Shown here one piece after another: positions 6,199 through 8,581 of a stretch of 8,581 nucleotides of DNA. The translations under genes and the position numbers were made by a program. Source of the DNA: Chloroflexota bacterium (GTDB taxonomy: Bacteria; Chloroflexota; Dehalococcoidia; Tepidiformales; Tepidiformaceae); contig CAUJEQ010000024.1 of assembly GCA_963169135.1 (NCBI GenBank), forward strand, positions 1-8,581, in the 5' to 3' direction. The notes below the pieces were generated by a model. That model ran no database searches and had not been told where the DNA came from. It saw only the letters and a program-made list of their open reading frames with translations. How positions within the stretch are numbered: position 1 is the first letter of the stretch; each line of letters opens with the position of its first letter.

Positions 6199-6719
6199 GT
6201 CACTACATTCGCCCCGCCGCCACGTCCGAAGCCCACATCCTCGCGGCGATCGTCAACGAGGCCTACCGCGTCGAGGACTTCTTCAAGGTCGGCGACCGGA
6301 CTGACGCCGCTGAAATCGAGGCGCTCCTGCGAGAAGACACCTTCCTCGCGGCCGGACAACCCGGCGGGCCCATCGCCGGGTGCGTGTACGTGGCCATCAA
6401 AGAAGGGCGCGGATATTTCGGCATGCTTTCGGTGGTCCCGGCGCACCAGGGCAACGGGCTGGGGCGGAGGCTCGTGGACGCGGCGGAGCAGTACTGCGCG
6501 GAGCGAGGCTGTGAGGAGATGGACCTCTGGGTGGTGAACCTCCGCGAGGAATTACCACCCTGGTACGCGAAGCTCGGCTACGCCGAAACGGGCCGCGCAC
6601 CCTGGCCCGATGCTGTGCTCGACCAATTGAGCCGGCCAGCGCACTTCATCATCATGTCAAAGTCACTGAAGACGGGGAGTCTGGCCGGGCAAGCCCGGCA
6701 GGAGGAATTGCATGGCTGA
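6195..6719 (+). CDS. GNAT family N-acetyltransferase (second of two)
   Basis: The 174-residue product is a canonical GNAT acetyltransferase. It starts at GTG 6195 in a GTGA overlap with the upstream stop; the same frame is open further upstream, but that part is antisense-free shadow of the first GNAT. Motifs are IRPAATSEAHILAAIVNEAY (5-24), the beta-4 strand and acetyl-CoA loop GYFGMLSVVPAHQGNGLGRR (73-92, with the consensus Q85-x-x-G88-x-G90), and the C-terminal motif ELPPWYAKLGYAETG (119-133). The fold seems to end near FIIMSKSL (151-158). A further 16 residues (to LHG) follow, and their codons contain the Shine-Dalgarno and first bases of fumarase beta, so the tail may exist only for coupling. 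It differs clearly from the first GNAT, so this is not a recent tandem duplicate. The substrate is unknown. Confidence 0.88.
   Translation: MSHYIRPAATSEAHILAAIVNEAYRVEDFFKVGDRTDAAEIEALLREDTFLAAGQPGGPIAGCVYVAIKEGRGYFGMLSVVPAHQGNGLGRRLVDAAEQYCAERGCEEMDLWVVNLREELPPWYAKLGYAETGRAPWPDAVLDQLSRPAHFIIMSKSLKTGSLAGQARQEELHG
6700..6705 (+). promoter_or_regulatory. Strong ribosome binding site for fumarase beta inside the GNAT gene
   Basis: AGGAGG lies 6 nt before the ATG at 6712, the best Shine-Dalgarno in the window. It lies within the coding sequence of the second GNAT, whose stop is 8 nt into fumarase beta. This would let beta be translated at a rate independent of the weaker, coupled GNAT genes and so balance the two fumarase subunits. 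Confidence 0.75.
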
Positions 6720-7305
6720 CAGCATCGCCCTGACCACGCCACTGACCGATGCGGTCATCGACGGGCTGGCTATTGGGACGCACGTGAACTTCAGCGGGAT
6801 CATCTACACCGCGCGGGACGCCGCTCACAAGCGCCTCATCGAGCTGGTGAAGAAGGGCGAACCGCTGCCGGTCGACCTGCGCGGCCAGGTCATCTACTAC
6901 GTGGGGCCAACGCCACCACGGCCGGGCGCGGTCATCGGTTCGGCGGGGCCGACCACGTCGATGCGCCTCGACCCGTACACGGTAGCGATGCTGGAACTCG
7001 GGCTCAAAGGCATCATCGGGAAGGGTGGCCGAGGACCGGCCATCCGCGAGGCGATCAAGCAGCACCACGCGGTCTACTGCATCGCGGTGGGCGGCACCGG
7101 AGCCCTGCTGAACCGGCACATCAAGAAGGCCGAGGTGGTCGCGTTCGAGGATCTGGGGACCGAAGCGATCCGGCGCCTGGAAGTCGAGGGCTTCCCGGCA
7201 ATCGTCGTGAACGACTGCCGCGGGAACGACCTGCTGGAGGCCGGGAAGAAGCAGTACCGCACGAGCAGCCGGCCCATCCCGGTCGTGCAGTCGCTCGGAG
7301 GTTAG
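6712..7305 (+). CDS. Class I fumarate hydratase, beta subunit
   Basis: This is the C-terminal-domain (beta) subunit partner of the alpha subunit at 4790-5635, supplying part of the substrate-binding site of the iron-sulfur hydratase. Its 197 residues are close to the family length. Motifs: GIIYTARDAAHKRL (29-42), IYYVGPTPPRPG (61-72), VIGSAGPTTSMRLDPYT (74-90), GIIGKGG (100-106), AVGGTGALL (125-133), FEDLGTEAIRRLEVEGFPAI (145-164) and NDCRGNDL (167-174). The family commonly has RMD where RLD is seen and NDLY near the end where NDLL is seen; both are mild changes. L(+)-tartrate dehydratase beta is the alternative. The gene overlaps the upstream GNAT by 8 nt and has its own strong ribosome binding site. 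No further gene follows for 349 nt, so this ends the operon. Confidence 0.92.
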   Translation: MADSIALTTPLTDAVIDGLAIGTHVNFSGIIYTARDAAHKRLIELVKKGEPLPVDLRGQVIYYVGPTPPRPGAVIGSAGPTTSMRLDPYTVAMLELGLKGIIGKGGRGPAIREAIKQHHAVYCIAVGGTGALLNRHIKKAEVVAFEDLGTEAIRRLEVEGFPAIVVNDCRGNDLLEAGKKQYRTSSRPIPVVQSLGG

Positions 7306-7338
7306 CCGGGCAGGGGCAGGGGCGGAGACATCGTTCCC

Positions 7339-7377
7339 GTTGGACAGCGAGGGGCTGGTGCAGCCCCGCCCACCAAC
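7339..7377 (+). terminator. Possible transcription-ending hairpin after fumarase beta
   Basis: An outer stem GTTGG (7339-7343) / CCAAC (7373-7377) encloses a perfect 7-bp inner stem GGGGCTG (7351-7357) / CAGCCCC (7361-7367) with a 3-nt loop. It lies 34 nt after the stop of the last operon gene. No T-run follows, so it is not a classical intrinsic terminator; it may only stabilise the mRNA 3' end. Confidence 0.4.
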
Positions 7378-7493
7378 TCGAGATAAGAGCGTGGCCGCGG
7401 ATCGCCCGTACCGGGCTTCCCAATTCTCCTGGTTCCCACACCCGCGGAAGATCCTCCTTAATCTTCCTAATTACCCCATTTTTCGTTGCAATG

Positions 7494-7531
7494 GCCTTCG
7501 GGATAAGGCAACCTTTTCAGGAGAATTATCC
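7494..7531 (+). promoter_or_regulatory. Two mutually exclusive small hairpins in the leader of the collagen-like gene
   Basis: GCCTT (7494-7498) pairs with AAGGC (7505-7509). GGATAA (7501-7506) pairs with TTATCC (7526-7531). The two pairings share bases 7505-7506, so only one can form at a time. The second would also enclose the AGGAG-like bases at 7518-7522. I could not match this to any riboswitch class I know. Confidence 0.25.
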
Positions 7532-7643
7532 GATCTCGTAAGACCGCAGAACGCGTGTTTCCTTTACTTTGCGTATACAGGCCAAATTTGCACTACCATG
7601 CGTCAGCGCAGGAGCACTGGTAAAAGTCATGCTCCCTTGAATT

Positions 7644-7648
7644 GAGGA
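7644..7648 (+). promoter_or_regulatory. Ribosome binding site of the collagen-like gene
   Basis: GAGGA ends 6 nt before ATG 7655. An in-frame TGA at 7643-7645 excludes a longer N-terminus, so this site fixes the start. Confidence 0.65.
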
Positions 7649-7654
7649 TCTGCG

Positions 7655-8581
7655 ATGAGATCAGCCAAAAGTCTTTTCCGAACAGGACGACTTGCCGTAC
7701 CGATGTTGGCCGTGGCACTCCTGTTTGGGGTGACAGTAGCCGACGCGTCGATCCCGTCCAAGGATGGCACCATCCATGCATGCCTCGATTTGAAAACCGG
7801 AACTATCCGGATCATCGACGCGGACACCGACGAACGGTGCGACCAGAGCGCGGAGAGCTCGCTGACCTGGAACGTGGCAGGGCCCGCAGGCCCCACCGGG
7901 CCGCAGGGTCCCCCAGGCCGCACCGGGCCGCAAGGTCCTGCAGGCCGCACCGGGCCGCAGGGTCCCGCGGGCCGCACCGGGCAGCAAGGTCCTGCAGGCC
8001 CCACCGGGCCGCAGGGTGAACAGGGTCTCGAAGGCCCCACCGGGCCGCAGGGTGAACAGGGTCTCGAAGGCCCCACCGGGCCGCAGGGTGAGCAGGGCCC
8101 CGCCGGGCCGCAGGGCCCGCCGGGCGCGATGAGCACCAACTCGGGCGTCGACACTGGCTTCCACCAGATTCCGTCGTACCTCACCGGGTCGTGCGTAATG
8201 GACATGGACGGCGGCGCGGGACCAGGCGTCACCGTGACGGTTGGCAGCGTTGGCTTCGTTGCGGTGTACGTCGAGGCGTCGCTTGGCTTGCTGAGCCCCA
8301 CGACGGATGGGCCAGTCCGCGTGCAGCTGTACGAGGCGCCCGACGCGTTAGGGGCGGGAGGCTCGTGTGAGACGGTGCTTGAATCCACACACCAGTCGGA
8401 CACGTCCTCCTGGTCCTCCTGGCCGCCGCCCGATGGACAGCGACTCCAAACATTGCCTGGCTCGACAACTGGAACCCCGGGCCGCGGATCGTGGCTGATC
8501 ATCCCGGCTGGCCCCGGGGTGCACACGTTCGAGCTACGGTTCGAGTGTGTCTACGACGGGGGTGTACCCCAAGGATGGGGC
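7655..8581 (+). CDS. Secreted collagen-like (Gly-X-Y repeat) protein, 3' partial
   Basis: The open frame runs from ATG 7655 to the window end without a stop (309 codons). Residues 1-31 look like a Sec signal peptide: basic start (MRSAKSLFRTGR), hydrophobic core (LAVPMLAVALLFGVTV) and an ADA cleavage site before Ser32. Residues 32-73 form a small module (SIPSKDGTIHAC...RCDQSAESSLTWN) with two cysteines (43, 62). It resembles the 'IP..dG.IhaC...C..sE..l.W' segment that precedes GPxG repeats in Chloroflexota and Actinomycetota surface proteins. Residues 76-159 are 28 uninterrupted Gly-X-Y triplets rich in GPQ, GPT, GPA, GRT and GEQ, expected to form a triple helix. Residues 160-309 are a beta-rich, Cys-containing domain (SCVMDMDG, GSCETV, FECVYDG) that I do not recognise; it may be a trimerising or binding head. 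There is no membrane anchor in the visible part. Low-GC upstream DNA suggests separate regulation from the fumarase operon. Confidence 0.85.
   Translation, partial: MRSAKSLFRTGRLAVPMLAVALLFGVTVADASIPSKDGTIHACLDLKTGTIRIIDADTDERCDQSAESSLTWNVAGPAGPTGPQGPPGRTGPQGPAGRTGPQGPAGRTGQQGPAGPTGPQGEQGLEGPTGPQGEQGLEGPTGPQGEQGPAGPQGPPGAMSTNSGVDTGFHQIPSYLTGSCVMDMDGGAGPGVTVTVGSVGFVAVYVEASLGLLSPTTDGPVRVQLYEAPDALGAGGSCETVLESTHQSDTSSWSSWPPPDGQRLQTLPGSTTGTPGRGSWLIIPAGPGVHTFELRFECVYDGGVPQGWG
7916..7996 (+). repeat. Three 27-bp tandem repeats in the collagen-like region
   Basis: Units 7916-7942, 7943-7969 and 7970-7996 each encode GRT-GPQ/GQQ-GPA. They differ by a few, mostly third-position, bases (CAA/CAG, CCT/CCC, GCA/GCG). 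One change, CCG to CAG, gives GQQ in the third unit. They are older than the 36-bp repeats that follow. Confidence 0.85.
7997..8104 (+). repeat. 36-bp tandem repeats in the collagen-like region
   Basis: Units 7997-8032 and 8033-8068 are identical base for base and encode GPTGPQGEQGLE. A third unit (8069-8104) matches for its first 23 bases, then diverges to end GEQGPA. Exact identity including third positions indicates a recent duplication, so copy number may vary between strains. Confidence 0.9.

Larger units (their letters stand above)
7306..7654. other. Gene-free interval with AT-rich second part
   Basis: I find no convincing gene in these 349 nt. The first part (to about 7440) keeps the GC-rich character of the window and holds a possible hairpin after the fumarase operon. 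The second part is different: by hand count 7441-7620 has 88 G+C in 180 bases (49%). It holds short overlapping inverted repeats and a possible -10 hexamer TATACA (7574-7579, no clear -35). It is probably the promoter and leader of the collagen-like gene. A 101-codon open frame starting at a TTG at 7340 has no ribosome binding site and no protein-like pattern. Confidence 0.6.

Noticed and set aside
5635..6719. The two GNAT genes as a recent tandem duplication.
   Set aside because: Their sequences differ throughout, including the acetyl-CoA loop (MNRGFG versus QGNGLG) and both termini.
7340..7645. A 101-codon plus-strand open frame in the gap after fumarase beta.
   Set aside because: It starts at a TTG inside a hairpin stem with no ribosome binding site, crosses an abrupt change of base composition, and gives no protein-like pattern.
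7441..7654. A cyclic-di-GMP or other known riboswitch before the collagen-like gene.
   Set aside because: Elements such as GCAA near short stems drew attention, but the conserved core sequences of classes I know are absent; only the weaker hairpin observation is kept.
7880..8131. CRISPR array.
   Set aside because: The repeats are in frame, tandem without unique spacers, and encode Gly-X-Y triplets.
7627..8526. A 299-codon open frame on the minus strand across the collagen-like gene, itself rich in Gly-Pro-Cys triplets.
   Set aside because: It is the antisense shadow of the GGN-CCN repeats: the complement of Gly-Pro codons also reads as Gly and Pro. It has no ribosome binding site or signal peptide, and the plus strand has signal peptide, start signal and a known domain order.

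Overview
The window comes from a GC-rich bacterium. Genes are tightly packed and mostly use ATG or GTG starts, often with weak Shine-Dalgarno sequences. The gene mix (phage-tail-like baseplate genes beside an FHA protein, a two-subunit class I fumarase, a mycothiol-amidase-like LmbE hydrolase, and a secreted collagen-like protein with an N-terminal 'IPSKDG...C...C' module) fits Chloroflexota best. Actinomycetota is the main alternative. This placement is inference from protein style; no rRNA or marker gene is present.

Layout. (1) 3-1949, plus strand: the end of a contractile phage-tail or injection-system cluster. It holds a baseplate-J-type assembly protein (5' end outside the window) and, 3 nt later, a P2 gpI-type tail protein. 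(2) 1952-4367, minus strand: a 487-aa FHA / Ig-like / transmembrane / SH3b protein whose stop lies 2 nt from the stop of the tail gene, preceded by a PIG-L/LmbE metal-dependent deacetylase or amidase. (3) 4549-4728, plus strand: a 59-residue ORF resembling the YjfB family, missed by length cut-offs. (4) 4790-7305, plus strand: a four-gene operon, fumarase alpha - GNAT - GNAT - fumarase beta, with every junction overlapping (1, 4 and 8 nt). Two acetyltransferases are thus inserted between the two subunits of one iron-sulfur enzyme. (5) 7306-7654: a gene-free stretch of 349 nt whose second part falls to about 49% GC. (6) 7655-8581 and beyond, plus strand: a secreted collagen-like protein with 28 Gly-X-Y triplets and recent 36-bp and 27-bp tandem duplications, running off the window.

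How the parts may work together. The tail genes would build the baseplate of a contractile device. The adjacent membrane FHA protein could be a phosphothreonine-reading accessory to it, but it lies on the opposite strand, so the link rests on position alone. The fumarase subunits form a TCA-cycle hydratase, and the GNATs are co-expressed with them by translational coupling. I see no complete new defence or mobile system. The most unusual items are the GNAT-split fumarase operon, the topology of the FHA protein, and the AT-rich leader before the collagen-like gene.
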